From Chromobacterium sp. IIBBL 290-4 (lineage in GTDB: Bacteria; Pseudomonadota; Gammaproteobacteria; Burkholderiales; Chromobacteriaceae), in contig NZ_CP100128.1 of NCBI RefSeq assembly GCF_024207115.1, positions 2,108,001 to 2,172,000 on the forward strand: DNA of 64,000 nucleotides, written 5' to 3'. Each line of letters starts with the position of its first letter. Positions within the stretch are counted from its first letter, which is position 1. The notes under the pieces were generated by a model that was not told the DNA's origin, searched no databases, and saw only the letters and a list, made by a program, of their open reading frames with translations. Made by a program: the position numbers and the translations under genes. Shown in pieces: positions 1 to 8,780 of this stretch.

Positions 1-2
1 GG

Positions 3-42
3 CGCCCTGTTTTCTTCCAAAGAGAACAGGGCGTTGTTCTTT
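3..42 (+). terminator. Rho-independent terminator of an upstream gene
   Basis: A perfect 9-bp stem (3-11 with 25-33) with a 13-nt loop is followed by a T-rich run on the plus strand. It would end a plus-strand gene lying left of the window. It sits beside the convergent DUF6404 gene and could also slow transcription arriving on the minus strand, where no T run follows the stem. Confidence 0.7.
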
Positions 43-53
43 GGCGGATTCGT

Positions 54-476
54 TTACTCAAGCTTGGGGTTTTCGATGGAAGAAATAAGCGCTTCCCATT
101 TTGGCAGGCGGTATTTGCGACGACCATAAGCGTAATAAAGCGCCATGGTCAGGCCAAAAAGCGAGCCGGTGAAAAGCATGGAGAGCAAGCGGACCAGACC
201 ACTTGGCTGCGGCCAGGAAAAGAAATGGTCAAAAAGCCACATCCAGGCCGCCCAGGCGGGGCCGAAGAATCCGCTTAATAAGAGTGTCGCCTGCCAAAAC
301 GGCAGGAAATGCGGCGGAGGGCAATTCAGCCCCAAGCGCCATAACAGTTTGAATAGCGGCGGCGCATAGTTGGCTTTGCCAATCCCGGTCCGTGCCAGGA
401 TTTGCAGGGCTTGCTCTCGTTGGGAGAAGGCGGGCGATCCGAACAGGCTTGGCATGGCGGCATTTTCTTTCATCAT
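54..476 (-). CDS. DUF6404 family small membrane protein
   Basis: About 140 residues. The soluble N-terminus carries the motif NYAPPLFKLLWRLG followed by PPPHF, which I recognise as the DUF6404 signature. Two hydrophobic segments follow (roughly residues 55-80 and 92-115), then a basic tail, so an inner-membrane protein with two helices is likely. No function is known for the family. The frame is open further upstream to 527; I start at the Met pair at 473-476 because the extra residues look unlike the family. No strong ribosome site decides the matter. It is transcribed away from the divergent DeoR regulator. Confidence 0.7.
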   Translation of the reverse strand: MMKENAAMPSLFGSPAFSQREQALQILARTGIGKANYAPPLFKLLWRLGLNCPPPHFLPFWQATLLLSGFFGPAWAAWMWLFDHFFSWPQPSGLVRLLSMLFTGSLFGLTMALYYAYGRRKYRLPKWEALISSIENPKLE

Positions 477-607
477 GGAGCAGGCAACGATTATGCTGAT
501 TTTGCAATGACAAATGCATTTTGCCAAGAGGTTTGTGGTCTAAGCGGCGAAGCTGGGGTTTGAAGCCATCTTGCCTTTCATTTTGCGGCGCGTTATCATT
601 CAAAAAC

Positions 608-641
608 TTTCGAAACGAAACTTAAGATGACGAAACGAAAC
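608..641 (+). promoter_or_regulatory. Probable DeoR autoregulatory operator (direct repeat)
   Basis: The 11-mer CGAAACGAAAC occurs at 611-621 and again at 631-641, exactly 20 bp (two helical turns) apart. The second copy covers codons 2-5 of the regulator. DeoR-family proteins commonly bind repeated GAAA/TTTC half-sites, so this is a plausible site for the DeoR-type protein encoded at 627. A related 14-mer lies inside the gene at 850-863. The repeat is seen; its function as an operator is inference. Confidence 0.5.
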
Positions 642-1418
642 ACTCAGCAGCGCCGCCATGCCATCGCGGCGTTGGTGCAGGAAAAAGGCGAAATCAGCGT
701 GGAAGCGCTGACCCAGCGTTTCGCCACATCTGAAGTCACCATTCGCAAAGACCTGGCGTTGCTGGAAACCGGCGGCCTGTTGTTGCGCCGCTATGGCGGC
801 GCGGTGTCGCTGCCAAGCGAGATGATGGCGGAGCCGGATGCGGATAAAGTTTCGAAGCGAAAGCAATCCATCGCCCGCGCGGCGGCGGAAAGGTTGCGCG
901 ATCACAACCGCGTGATCGTGGACAGCGGCACCACCACCAGCGCGATGATCCCGCTCTTGGGCAGCAAGCGCGGCCTGGTGGTGATGACTAATTCTCTCAG
1001 CGTGGCCGGTCAGCTGCGCGAACTGGAAAACGAACCCACGCTGCTGATGACCGGCGGCACCTGGGATCCGCATTCCGAGTCGTTCCAAGGCCAGATCGCC
1101 GAGCAGGCGCTGCGCTCCTACGATTTTGACCAACTGTTCATCGGCGCGGACGGCATAGACCTGGAGCGCGGCACCACCACTTTCAACGAGCTGGTCGGCC
1201 TTTCCCGCGTGATGGCGGATGTGGCGCGCGAGGTGATCGTGATGGTGGAGTCGGAAAAAATAGGCCGCCGCATCCCTAATCTGGAGTTGCCCTGGGGCAA
1301 GATCCACACCCTGGTGACCGACGACGGCCTGGCGCAAGACGCCAGAGACAAGATTCAAGCGAAGGGCGTCACGCTGATTTGCGCGCCCACTCATCAAGAA
1401 CACTCTAGGAGAAAGTAA
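627..1418 (+). CDS. DeoR family transcriptional regulator of glmS
   Basis: 263 residues. An N-terminal DeoR winged helix-turn-helix (about residues 5-57, with [10 protein letters not shown] in the recognition region) is followed by a DeoRC sugar-phosphate-sensing domain (about 75-235, with the motifs DSGTTT and GADGID). The stop codon overlaps the glmS start by one base (TAATG), so the two are translationally coupled. The likely ligand is an amino-sugar phosphate and the likely target the regulator-glmS operon itself; that is inference from context and from NagR/GlmR-like relatives. The start is preceded by only a weak Shine-Dalgarno sequence and is overlapped by a putative operator. Confidence 0.9.
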   Translation: MTKRNTQQRRHAIAALVQEKGEISVEALTQRFATSEVTIRKDLALLETGGLLLRRYGGAVSLPSEMMAEPDADKVSKRKQSIARAAAERLRDHNRVIVDSGTTTSAMIPLLGSKRGLVVMTNSLSVAGQLRELENEPTLLMTGGTWDPHSESFQGQIAEQALRSYDFDQLFIGADGIDLERGTTTFNELVGLSRVMADVAREVIVMVESEKIGRRIPNLELPWGKIHTLVTDDGLAQDARDKIQAKGVTLICAPTHQEHSRRK

Positions 1419-3247
1419 TGTGCGGCATTGTCGGCGCCATCGCGCAGCGTAATATCGTTCCGATTCTGGTGGATGGCCTGAAGCGGCTGGAATACCGCGG
1501 CTATGATTCCGCCGGCGTGGCCGTGCTGGCCGGCGACGAAATCCGCCGCGTGCGCCGCGTTGGCCGCGTGGCCGAAATGGAAGGCGCCGCGGCAGAGGAA
1601 GGATTGCAAGGCCAGCTCGGCATTGGCCATACCCGCTGGGCCACTCACGGCGGTGTGACCGAATACAACGCCCACCCGCACATCTCCTTCGGCAAGATCG
1701 CCGTGGTGCACAACGGCATCATCGAAAACCACGAAGAACAGCGCCAGCGTCTGAAGGACCTGGGCTACGCCTTCGAGTCGCAAACCGACACCGAAGTGAT
1801 CGCCCACCTAGTGCATCACTACTATCAGGCCGGCAGCAGCTTGTTCGACGCGGTGAAGAAAGCCACCCGCGAGCTGACCGGCGCCTATGCCATCGGCGTG
1901 ATCGCTGTAGACCGCCCGGATGAACTGGTGTGCGCGCGCATGGGCTGCCCGCTGCTGGTGGGCCTGGGCGAAGGCGAAAACTTCATCGCCTCCGACGTCT
2001 CCGCCATCCTGTCCGCTACCCGCCGCGTGATCTTCCTGGAAGAGGGCGACATCGGCCACCTGACCCGCGACGGCGTCAAGCTGATCGACAAGCACGACCA
2101 GGCCATCGAACGCCCGGTGCATTTGTCCGACGTGTCGCTGGCCTCGCTGGAGCTGGGCCCGTACAGCCACTTCATGCAGAAGGAAATCCACGAACAGCCG
2201 AAGGCGCTGGCCGACACCATCGAAGCGGTGCAGGACGCCGGCTTCAATCCGGCACTGTTTGGAGAAGCTGCCGCCGCCATTCTGCCGCAACTGGAAGGCG
2301 TGAAGATTCTGGCCTGCGGCACCAGCTACTACGCCGGCATGACGGCCAAGTACTGGATTGAAAGCATCGCCGGCATCGTCTGCGACGTGGAAATCGCCAG
2401 CGAATACCGCTACCGCGACGCCTTCGCCAATCCCAAGCACCTGATCGTCACCATCTCCCAGTCCGGCGAGACGCTGGACACCATGGAGGCGCTGAAGTAC
2501 GCCAAGGAGCTGGGCCACCAGTACGCGCTGTCCATCTGCAATGTGCGCGAATCCGCCATCCCGCGCGCCAGCGACCTGGTGTTCTACACCCGCGCCGGCG
2601 CGGAAATCGGCGTAGCTTCCACCAAGGCCTTCACCACCCAGCTGGTGGGCCTGTTCGCGCTGGCCGTGACCCTGGGCAAGACCCGCGGCCGCGTGTCCGC
2701 CGAGATGGAAGCGCAATACCTGGACGAACTGCGCCATCTGCCGGGCAGCGTGCAGCACGCGCTGAACCTGGAGCCGCAGATCAAGGCCTGGTCCGAGCGC
2801 TTCGCCGCCAAGGACGACGCGCTGTTCCTCGGCCGCGGCCTGCATTATCCGATCGCGCTGGAAGGCGCGCTGAAGCTGAAGGAAATCTCCTATATCCACG
2901 CGGAAGCCTACCCGGCCGGCGAGCTGAAGCACGGCCCGCTGGCGCTGGTGGACGAAAACATGCCGGTGGTGGTGATCGCCCCCAATGACTCGCTGTTGGA
3001 AAAAGTGAAGTCGAATATGCAGGAAGTGCGCGCCCGCGGCGGCGAGCTGTTCGTGTTCGCCGACGCCGACAGCCACTTCAGCGAGTCCGACGGCGTGCAC
3101 GTGATCCGCACCCCGCGCCACGTGGGCATCCTCAGCCCCATCGTCCACACCATCCCGGTGCAGATGTTGGCCTACCACGTCGCGCTGTCGCGCGGCACGG
3201 ATGTAGACAAGCCGCGGAATTTGGCTAAGTCGGTGACGGTCGAATAA
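1418..3247 (+). CDS. glmS: Glutamine--fructose-6-phosphate aminotransferase (isomerizing)
   Basis: 609 residues, the usual full length. The enzyme makes glucosamine-6-phosphate from fructose-6-phosphate and glutamine, the first step towards UDP-GlcNAc for peptidoglycan and LPS. The N-terminal glutaminase domain begins MCGIVGA, with the catalytic Cys directly after Met1. Two SIS sugar-isomerase domains follow (with motifs such as CGTSYYAG and SQSGETLD), and the conserved end KSVTVE is present. A good ribosome site (AGGAG) precedes the start. The last codons form the attTn7 recognition site used by Tn7 TnsD, and a Tn7-like end lies just downstream. Confidence 0.98.
   Translation: MCGIVGAIAQRNIVPILVDGLKRLEYRGYDSAGVAVLAGDEIRRVRRVGRVAEMEGAAAEEGLQGQLGIGHTRWATHGGVTEYNAHPHISFGKIAVVHNGIIENHEEQRQRLKDLGYAFESQTDTEVIAHLVHHYYQAGSSLFDAVKKATRELTGAYAIGVIAVDRPDELVCARMGCPLLVGLGEGENFIASDVSAILSATRRVIFLEEGDIGHLTRDGVKLIDKHDQAIERPVHLSDVSLASLELGPYSHFMQKEIHEQPKALADTIEAVQDAGFNPALFGEAAAAILPQLEGVKILACGTSYYAGMTAKYWIESIAGIVCDVEIASEYRYRDAFANPKHLIVTISQSGETLDTMEALKYAKELGHQYALSICNVRESAIPRASDLVFYTRAGAEIGVASTKAFTTQLVGLFALAVTLGKTRGRVSAEMEAQYLDELRHLPGSVQHALNLEPQIKAWSERFAAKDDALFLGRGLHYPIALEGALKLKEISYIHAEAYPAGELKHGPLALVDENMPVVVIAPNDSLLEKVKSNMQEVRARGGELFVFADADSHFSESDGVHVIRTPRHVGILSPIVHTIPVQMLAYHVALSRGTDVDKPRNLAKSVTVE
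3210..3247 (+). other. attTn7 target recognition region at the glmS 3' end
   Basis: The final codons of glmS (encoding [12 protein letters not shown] and the stop) are the segment bound by TnsD in Tn7 systems; the actual insertion falls a few tens of bases downstream. The sequence here is well conserved at protein level. The Tn7-like end begins 28 bp after the stop codon, the expected type of spacing. Site identity rests on established Tn7 knowledge; use of the site here is inferred from the neighbouring tnsA. Confidence 0.75.
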
Positions 3248-3275
3248 GGTTTGCTCAGCGGCATTGACTATGATC

Positions 3276-3341
3276 TGTTTGCAGACAATAAATATTTATC
3301 TTAAACAATAAAGATTTATCTTGGGCAACAAAGATGTAACA
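3276..3341 (+). mobile_element. Tn7-like transposon right end with TnsB-type repeats
   Basis: Starting with the terminal trinucleotide TGT at 3276, three repeats of exactly 20-bp period follow at 3284, 3304 and 3324. Their shared core resembles GACAATAAA..TTATCTT, very like the TnsB-binding repeats of the Tn7 right end. The order glmS, right end, tnsA matches Tn7 inserted in its standard orientation. The five bases before it (3271-3275, tgatc) would be the target duplication. I could not find the matching left end in the window. Confidence 0.7.
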
Positions 3342-3376
3342 AAGCCCGGCAGGTTTACCTGCCGGGCTTTGTTCCT
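3341..3376. terminator. Strong terminator between glmS and tnsA
   Basis: A perfect 13-bp stem (3341-3353 with 3358-3370) with a 4-nt loop. The stem is A-rich on its left side and T-rich on its right, so it could work in both directions. It ends glmS transcription and insulates tnsA. Because it lies inside the TnsB-like end, it is probably part of the transposon rather than the native glmS terminator. Confidence 0.75.
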
Positions 3377-3413
3377 CCTGATTTTACCCTTTAAAGCTTT
3401 TGTGATTTAGGAT

Positions 3414-4328
3414 TTGTCAAGAAAACTCATCATGCTAACTTTGGTAAAGCTAAAACTGAGGAGAAGAATACTTGTCTGTGAAGGATTGGCGACTTTCGCA
3501 GCGAGAAAGAAGAGCGCTTGTTTCCTTGTAGTGCTCTCCAATAGGGGTACAGGGCACCTGGCGGCTTACAAACCGTGGTTGACCATTCAGGATGTCCCTT
3601 CAAGTGGCAGGGTCAGCCGCATATCAGGATGGAAAGCTGCCCGCATCCATCACCTGCTATCAGATGGCGAGACCGGCTTATTCCTGATGTTTGATTGGGA
3701 GGACTCGGTTGTCGATATACGGGAGCAGTTTCCCCTTGATCGGGAGATCACCCGCCAGATTGCTACCGACATTGGTGTTTTGCATCCACGCGACACCCAG
3801 ACCCAGACAGACCTCGTCATGACCACGGACTTTGTTGTGGATGTGTCTGATGCTTCAGGCAGCCGGGTCATTGCTCGAACGTTCAAGCCCCATGTTGAGC
3901 TCGATGACAAAAGAGTGATAGAGAAATTCGAGATCGAGCGCCGGTACTGGGAGCTGCAGAAAGTAGACTGGGGTGTGGTGACTGATGTCGAGCTACCCGC
4001 AGAACGGGTCAAAAACTTGCAATGGTTGCACCCAATGCGTTCGCTTGATGGTACGCAAGTGCCTTACGAGGGGTATTGGCAGGATCGAGTAAGGGTAGTC
4101 CGTGAGAACTGGCATTCTGCTGGCTCTATGGCAATCAAAGGCTTTTGTCGCTGGCTGGAGCAGACCCATGGATTTCAGTCTGGCGAAGGGCTGACGGTAA
4201 TACGTTTCCTGCTAGCCAATAAGCAGTTGGTCATGGATCTCGATCGAGAATTTGACTCTCTCGCTGCGGTATCCACGCTCAGGATGGACGACAGCATAAA
4301 ACCCATTGTTCTGAGCTTTGAAAAATAA
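3414..4328 (+). CDS. tnsA: Tn7-like transposase endonuclease subunit TnsA
   Basis: Up to 304 residues. From about residue 45 the protein follows Tn7 TnsA closely: YKPWLT, DVPSSGR, the HHLLSD motif followed by a Glu (equivalent of E63), WEDSVVDIREQFPL, TTDF (D114) and a later Lys in FKP (K132). The position equivalent to Q130 is Thr. TnsA nicks the 5' ends of the transposon together with TnsB. The first 40 residues match the family poorly and the frame opens with TTG, so the 5' end may be decayed. No tnsB, tnsC or tnsD follows, so the element cannot move by itself. Confidence 0.85.
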   Translation: MSRKLIMLTLVKLKLRRRILVCEGLATFAARKKSACFLVVLSNRGTGHLAAYKPWLTIQDVPSSGRVSRISGWKAARIHHLLSDGETGLFLMFDWEDSVVDIREQFPLDREITRQIATDIGVLHPRDTQTQTDLVMTTDFVVDVSDASGSRVIARTFKPHVELDDKRVIEKFEIERRYWELQKVDWGVVTDVELPAERVKNLQWLHPMRSLDGTQVPYEGYWQDRVRVVRENWHSAGSMAIKGFCRWLEQTHGFQSGEGLTVIRFLLANKQLVMDLDREFDSLAAVSTLRMDDSIKPIVLSFEK

Positions 4329-4365
4329 AGCACAGCTCCACATAGATTGCCATATCCAATATAGA

Positions 4366-4411
4366 AAAACCCCACACGATCATGACTCTTCACACGTGAT
4401 CAAGTGGGGGG
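4366..4411 (-). terminator. Terminator of the response-regulator-like gene
   Basis: An imperfect hairpin has the stem CCCCAC (4370-4375) pairing with GTGGGG (4404-4409), extended inward by a GATCA/TGATC pairing. On the minus strand it is followed by a run of five T. It ends the minus-strand gene at 4446. Confidence 0.65.
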
Positions 4412-4445
4412 ATCTATATCTGTAGAATTCAATAAAAAGTGCCGT

Positions 4446-5384
4446 TCAATTTAGGCCCCCTGCAGCAATTACGCTTCTGATATCAGATAGTGTTTCTTCA
4501 TGGGCGATAAGATTTAGCCTTATTTTTCTAAACTCTTCATCATTAAATTCAATATCTCGCCCTTTAAATGTAATTTTTCCATCCTTCTCGATCGGGCGAG
4601 CGTGCGCTAATGCATTTCTGGGTTTTATGATTTCAGAATCATACCTACCCAACACAGCCAACAAATCAGCCACAGTTCGATCATCTTCCTTCGTAGACAA
4701 AATACTATTTAAAACCTGGCATTTCAAGGCACTGCTAAATGATCTGTGTTCAATTATTTCTTCAATACCATGTATTTCACTCAGCTTTTGAATTTGCTCT
4801 ACATTACTATTACAGACCTTGATGATCCTTTGACGTATTGAATCAACTAATGCTTCTTTCTCCCCAGCGTCAAGTTGCTCGTAGCGTAGCCTTATACTCT
4901 CATCAATTTGAAAATCGAAATCACTAACAGCTGACATTACAAGCCCCCGCATATGATTCAGATCTAACACCTTCTTAATTGTGTTGTTAATAACTGCCAT
5001 TGCCTCAGCTGTTAGACTATCTCTTCTTGTACAATATACTCCATCGATATCCTGCTCAAAGATCGCTCGACGCAGATCAGATGGAGAGGCAGAGCTATAG
5101 AAAACAATTTCTGTATGAAAACCACTACGAAGCCGTTTTGCAACTACAGCCCCATCATTTTCTTTTTCTCCCAAATTCCAATCCATCAAAATAAGATCAA
5201 AATCCCCCATCTTTTTTAACTGAGGAACAAGCGAATTAATATCCCTAACTTTATCAACCCACTTAATATCCAACTTAAAACCCAGGCGTGCCAATCGGCT
5301 ACTGCATTCCACTGCGTATCTTGTCTTGGCGAAGCTGGATCCAGTGGAGCTCAATTGGGCAATGCTCGACCTTGCTGCAACCAT
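4446..5384 (-). CDS. Response-regulator-like protein, N-terminally truncated
   Basis: The open frame gives 312 residues. A receiver-like fold is visible: LILMDWNLG holds the presumed phospho-acceptor Asp, followed by FYSSASPSDLRRAI and the remaining strands. After it comes a helical domain of about 190 residues that I do not recognise, with a conserved-looking PRNALAHARP stretch. The first receiver strand with its acidic pair is missing. The N-terminal 20 or so codons lie antisense to a DNA glycosylase remnant, so the gene was cut at about 5320-5330 and joined to foreign sequence. It is AT-rich like tnsA and probably was cargo of the Tn7-like island. Translation is uncertain. Confidence 0.55.
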   Translation of the reverse strand: MVAARSSIAQLSSTGSSFAKTRYAVECSSRLARLGFKLDIKWVDKVRDINSLVPQLKKMGDFDLILMDWNLGEKENDGAVVAKRLRSGFHTEIVFYSSASPSDLRRAIFEQDIDGVYCTRRDSLTAEAMAVINNTIKKVLDLNHMRGLVMSAVSDFDFQIDESIRLRYEQLDAGEKEALVDSIRQRIIKVCNSNVEQIQKLSEIHGIEEIIEHRSFSSALKCQVLNSILSTKEDDRTVADLLAVLGRYDSEIIKPRNALAHARPIEKDGKITFKGRDIEFNDEEFRKIRLNLIAHEETLSDIRSVIAAGGLN

Positions 5385-5511
5385 ATGTAAGCCAAGGATG
5401 CCGAGGTGTAGTGAATGCCCCCTAAGGAGGGCGTGTTGCTTCTACAGGAACAGAGACTCGGGCGAAGGTGCTGCGGTGCAAGACGAACCGTATGTGCCTT
5501 GCAAGAGTTGA
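5326..5511 (+). pseudogene. C-terminal remnant of a HhH-GPD DNA glycosylase
   Basis: About 60 residues. ELNWAMLDLAATIC followed by the spacing C-x6-C-x2-C-x5-C is the [4Fe-4S] loop that ends EndoIII/MutY/MIG-type DNA glycosylases. The catalytic helix-hairpin-helix region is absent, so this is only the 3' end of a gene. The wording of the motif is closest, from memory, to mismatch glycosylases that accompany cytosine-methylating restriction-modification systems, suggesting a lost defence cassette. It abuts the truncated receiver gene on the opposite strand. Confidence 0.6.
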
Positions 5512-5741
5512 CCGACGTGCTCGAGTGCGCCTTGGAGCCAGGGGTACAACTTTATTGTTGGCGAGGTTGGAGGTGATAGGGCTTGATGATTCTTCTTTGG
5601 AGCAACTTTATTTTTATGAAAAAGCTGATGGTGTCTTTGTAAATCAATGCGTTGTGTTTTTTTGTGATCTAATTTTATTGTCGATTGCGTCCGTCAAGGT
5701 GGTGTAAATACTTTGGCCTGAACTCCGGTCCGGTTTTGGGT

Positions 5742-6292
5742 TTACATCCCCAGTAACGGGGCGGTGTTATCGGTCAGCGTATCGGCAGGCTCGCCCATCG
5801 AATGCTGCGGCATATAGCGATTCTGTAACTGCCATTCCTCGTTCTGCTCCATCAGCACCGCGCCGATCAAGCGACGGATGCTGGCTTCGTTCGGAAAGAT
5901 CCCGACCACATTGCTGCGGCGTTTGATTTCCTTGTTCAGCCTCTCCAGCGTATTCGTCGAATGGATCTTGACCCGATGCGCGGCCGGGAAGTCCAAGTGC
6001 GCCAGCACGTCATATTCCGCGTCGTCCATGATGGCTGCCGCCTTGGCGAACTTTGGCCTCAGTTTATCGGCCACTTGTCGCCATGCCTCATGGGCTCTGG
6101 CAGCATCTGGCTGCTGGAACACTTGCCGAATCAAGCTGCTGACCAGCCCCTGATGCGACTTGGCCACGCAAACCAGGACGTTGCGCATGAAATGCACGCG
6201 ACAGCGCTGCCAGGTCGCGGAGAACGCTTGCGCGATGGCGGCCTTCAAGCCCTCGTGAGCGTCCGAAATCACCAGCATGACGCCGGAGCGTG
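5742..6292 (-). pseudogene. IS256 family transposase, C-terminal fragment
   Basis: 178 residues of a protein normally near 400. It begins at VMLVISDAHEGLKAAIA, contains the second catalytic Asp in this SDAHEG motif, and later the catalytic Glu region in NTLERLNKEIKRR. The N-terminal half with the first Asp is missing. The frame continues a few codons upstream into a sequence reading tttacacagaacct on the minus strand, which resembles an IS terminal repeat, and stops soon after. It is probably the product of a deletion between insertion sequences. Confidence 0.85.
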
Positions 6293-6680
6293 TCTGAGGT
6301 TCTGTGTAAACTGACCATTATTATCAGAACATTGACCGCTGGATTTGGTTGACCGGTCCTCCTTGCTCCCCGTCCTGAAACCCTTGCTATTGCTGGCTTT
6401 GACAGACTATGGCAACAAGTATGCATGTAATACCTTTAAATCATAGAGGTGTGACAGGCTTAAAATTTTTGACGTGTCCGTTGTCGGAAGCTTTGGAAGT
6501 CACTGCGGCCGCTGCTTCCTGTCCCATTGATTTGCCTGCGATTTATTGATCGGTTTTGTTAGCGGGTCTAAGTACTATTTCTTAGTTTGGTGCATATGCA
6601 CTTTCCTATTTCATCGAAATTCCTAAAGTCATAAGGCAGCACCCTGCCATGCGCCTTGCGCGAGCCCTTAGGAGGATGAG
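6293..6680. other. Intergenic stretch without a recognisable gene
   Basis: The first part (to about 6430) is IS-derived debris. The rest is moderately AT-rich and must hold the promoter of the ferritin-like operon. The clear element is the ribosome site TAGGAGGA just before 6681. I see no RNA gene or strong terminator. Confidence 0.6.
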
Positions 6681-8768
6681 ATGCCGATACCTGTTCTTGG
6701 CGCCAGCCTGAAGCCGATCACGGACCGCAGCCTGAGCGAGTTGGAAAGCGATAAATCCGCCGCCCGGGCGATTATCCAGGCGGCGGTCAGCGTGGAACTG
6801 TTCACGATTCCGCTGTACATGACCACGATGTACTCGATTCAGGGCACCCACCAGATCAACAGCAAGAATCAGGACTACTATCGCGGCCGGCAATGGCCCG
6901 GCGCGGCGCCGGTCGCGCATCCCTCCGACGACAACCAGCGCGCCTTCAACATCGTGTTCAGCGTGTTCATCCAGGAAATGTTGCATCTGCAGATGGCGGG
7001 CAATCTGGCCACGGCCATGGGCGTCAAGCCGGACTTCACGCCCCCGGCGCTGGTGGACAAGGACTTGGGCTGGATCTGCTACGGGCCGCAACAATCGGTG
7101 CTGCCCCACATCATCAATTTGCGCGACACCAGCACCTATAACAGCGTGCGGGTCAATCTGGAGGCGCTGAACGAGAACCAGATCGCGTTGTTCCGCGCCA
7201 TCGAGCAGCCGGAAGGCGCGGCGCGCGCGGAGCTGGCCAAGCAGCCGCAGCAAGTGCAGGCCCGCTATTTCCCGCAAGTGCCGTTCGCCGGCTGGAAGCC
7301 GAGCATGACCGTGCGGGACCTGCCCATGTTCGGCACCATAGGCTGGATGTACGAGTGTCTGGCCCAATACATCAGCATTGAGTACACCGACGGCAAAACG
7401 CTGTGGGACAAGCTGGCGGTGTCGGACTCGGTGCAGCAGGACCTGTTCAACGTGCATGGCGCGAGCAATCCCAGCCATCCGCTGAAGGAATTCCCGCAGC
7501 TGTCCACGCAATTCACGCCCGAAGATTTCTGCGGCTGCGACAGCTCGTTCAACAAGGCCATAGACATGATGGCGGCCATCACCGACCAGGGCGAGGGCGC
7601 GGAGATCAGCCTGCGACGCTATCGCCGCGGCGCCATGCTGCAAGAGGTGAAGGAGCCGTACCGTGAAGACCGTTCGGCCCTGGAGGTGGATTATCCCTCC
7701 TATGACGGCGCGGGCGGCGAAGTGCCGTCCGCGGATGCCGCCGCGCGTTGCGACAGCGCGGAATGGACGCACTACGAGCGCTTCACCGAGCTCTATCTGA
7801 TGCTGCGCCGGGTGGAAACCTGGGAGCAATGGCACGCCAAGGGCAACCGCTGGACGGCCGGCATGCTGACCAATACCGAATTCAACCCGGCCGCCGCGCC
7901 CAAGAACATTCCCGCGCCGGAACAGGTGGCGGACGCGCTGAACACGTTGAAGCAGGATCGCTCGATGTATTCGGTGCTGAGCCAGGTGTCGGTAGGCGCC
8001 ATTGCCGGCATCACCACGGTGCTGGACAGCTACTGGGAAAACCAGCAAGCCAGCTTCCCTTATCCGTCCATGGTCGGTTCCGGCGATCGCGTCTCCCTGT
8101 GCTGGGCGGTGTTCGGCAAAGCGCCGAATCTGTCGCTGGGCGTGGGGCAGCGCGAGGCGGGCAAGCTCTACCACGCTTGCCAGGGCATGAGCCTGGATGG
8201 CTCTACCGGCTCCAGCTGCGCAGCCATCGAGATTTACCACACCTGCCGCGGCTCCAACAGCTGCAAGGCGGAAGGCGGCTGCGGCTTTGTGCAGAGCGAC
8301 AGCGGCGGCGGCTCCTGTTCCGCGATGCGCCGCGCGGCTCCAAACATGCATGCGCATGCCCCCCGGGGTTTTGGCGGTGCGACGTATGGCGCGCAAGCGC
8401 CGGCCTCAGGAGGCATGCTTGGCGCGCCTGGCACTTGTTCTGAGGGCAATCAGTGCAGAGGGCCCACGCCCGGCTCGGACGTCTACAGCGCCCCCAGCGA
8501 CAACAAGTGCGCCAGCTTCGGCGGCTGCGCGGTGCCGATCTCGGCGTCCCAGCTATTCCCCAGCCAGGGCAAGATGAAGCTGTACCAGTTCGTCGGGCCG
8601 CAGCATAGCAGCGAGCCCTTGCCGAAAACGCTGGATTTCGATGTCGGCGAAGCGGTGTACGACAAGGCCTGGCAGGCTTATCGCGAGGTGATGGCCGCCA
8701 AGCAGGTGAATGTCAGCGAGCCGCCGAACCCGACGCCGCTGCGCGTGGCCCTGCCGCCTTCGACCTGA
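6681..8768 (+). CDS. VioB-type ferritin-like protein fused to a Cys-rich tail
   Basis: 695 residues with a strong ribosome site (GGAGG). Residues 1 to about 470 are a ferritin-like domain of the iminophenyl-pyruvate dimer synthase (VioB C-terminal) type. Probable metal ligands are E39, E99 and H102 (QEMLH), and later acidic/His residues in WMYECLAQY and THYERF. Residues about 500-620 form a glycine-rich tail with ten Cys in motifs such as YHTCRGSNSCK, GGC, GNQCRG and DNKCASFGGC, then about 75 ordinary residues. The Cys motifs resemble peptide substrates of MNIO enzymes, one of which is encoded next. The tail may be modified by that enzyme. Catalytic function is unknown. No violacein genes are present. 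Confidence 0.85.
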   Translation: MPIPVLGASLKPITDRSLSELESDKSAARAIIQAAVSVELFTIPLYMTTMYSIQGTHQINSKNQDYYRGRQWPGAAPVAHPSDDNQRAFNIVFSVFIQEMLHLQMAGNLATAMGVKPDFTPPALVDKDLGWICYGPQQSVLPHIINLRDTSTYNSVRVNLEALNENQIALFRAIEQPEGAARAELAKQPQQVQARYFPQVPFAGWKPSMTVRDLPMFGTIGWMYECLAQYISIEYTDGKTLWDKLAVSDSVQQDLFNVHGASNPSHPLKEFPQLSTQFTPEDFCGCDSSFNKAIDMMAAITDQGEGAEISLRRYRRGAMLQEVKEPYREDRSALEVDYPSYDGAGGEVPSADAAARCDSAEWTHYERFTELYLMLRRVETWEQWHAKGNRWTAGMLTNTEFNPAAAPKNIPAPEQVADALNTLKQDRSMYSVLSQVSVGAIAGITTVLDSYWENQQASFPYPSMVGSGDRVSLCWAVFGKAPNLSLGVGQREAGKLYHACQGMSLDGSTGSSCAAIEIYHTCRGSNSCKAEGGCGFVQSDSGGGSCSAMRRAAPNMHAHAPRGFGGATYGAQAPASGGMLGAPGTCSEGNQCRGPTPGSDVYSAPSDNKCASFGGCAVPISASQLFPSQGKMKLYQFVGPQHSSEPLPKTLDFDVGEAVYDKAWQAYREVMAAKQVNVSEPPNPTPLRVALPPST

Positions 8769-8780
8769 TGGGAGAGAGAT

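Noticed and set aside
6426..6680. Left end of the Tn7-like element
   Set aside because: Some TTTATTG-like words occur near 6540, but there is no periodic repeat, no terminal ACA and no tgatc duplication in the right place.
6681..8768. Violacein gene vioB
   Set aside because: Only the ferritin-like part matches. VioB is about 1000 residues and lies with vioACDE, none of which is here.
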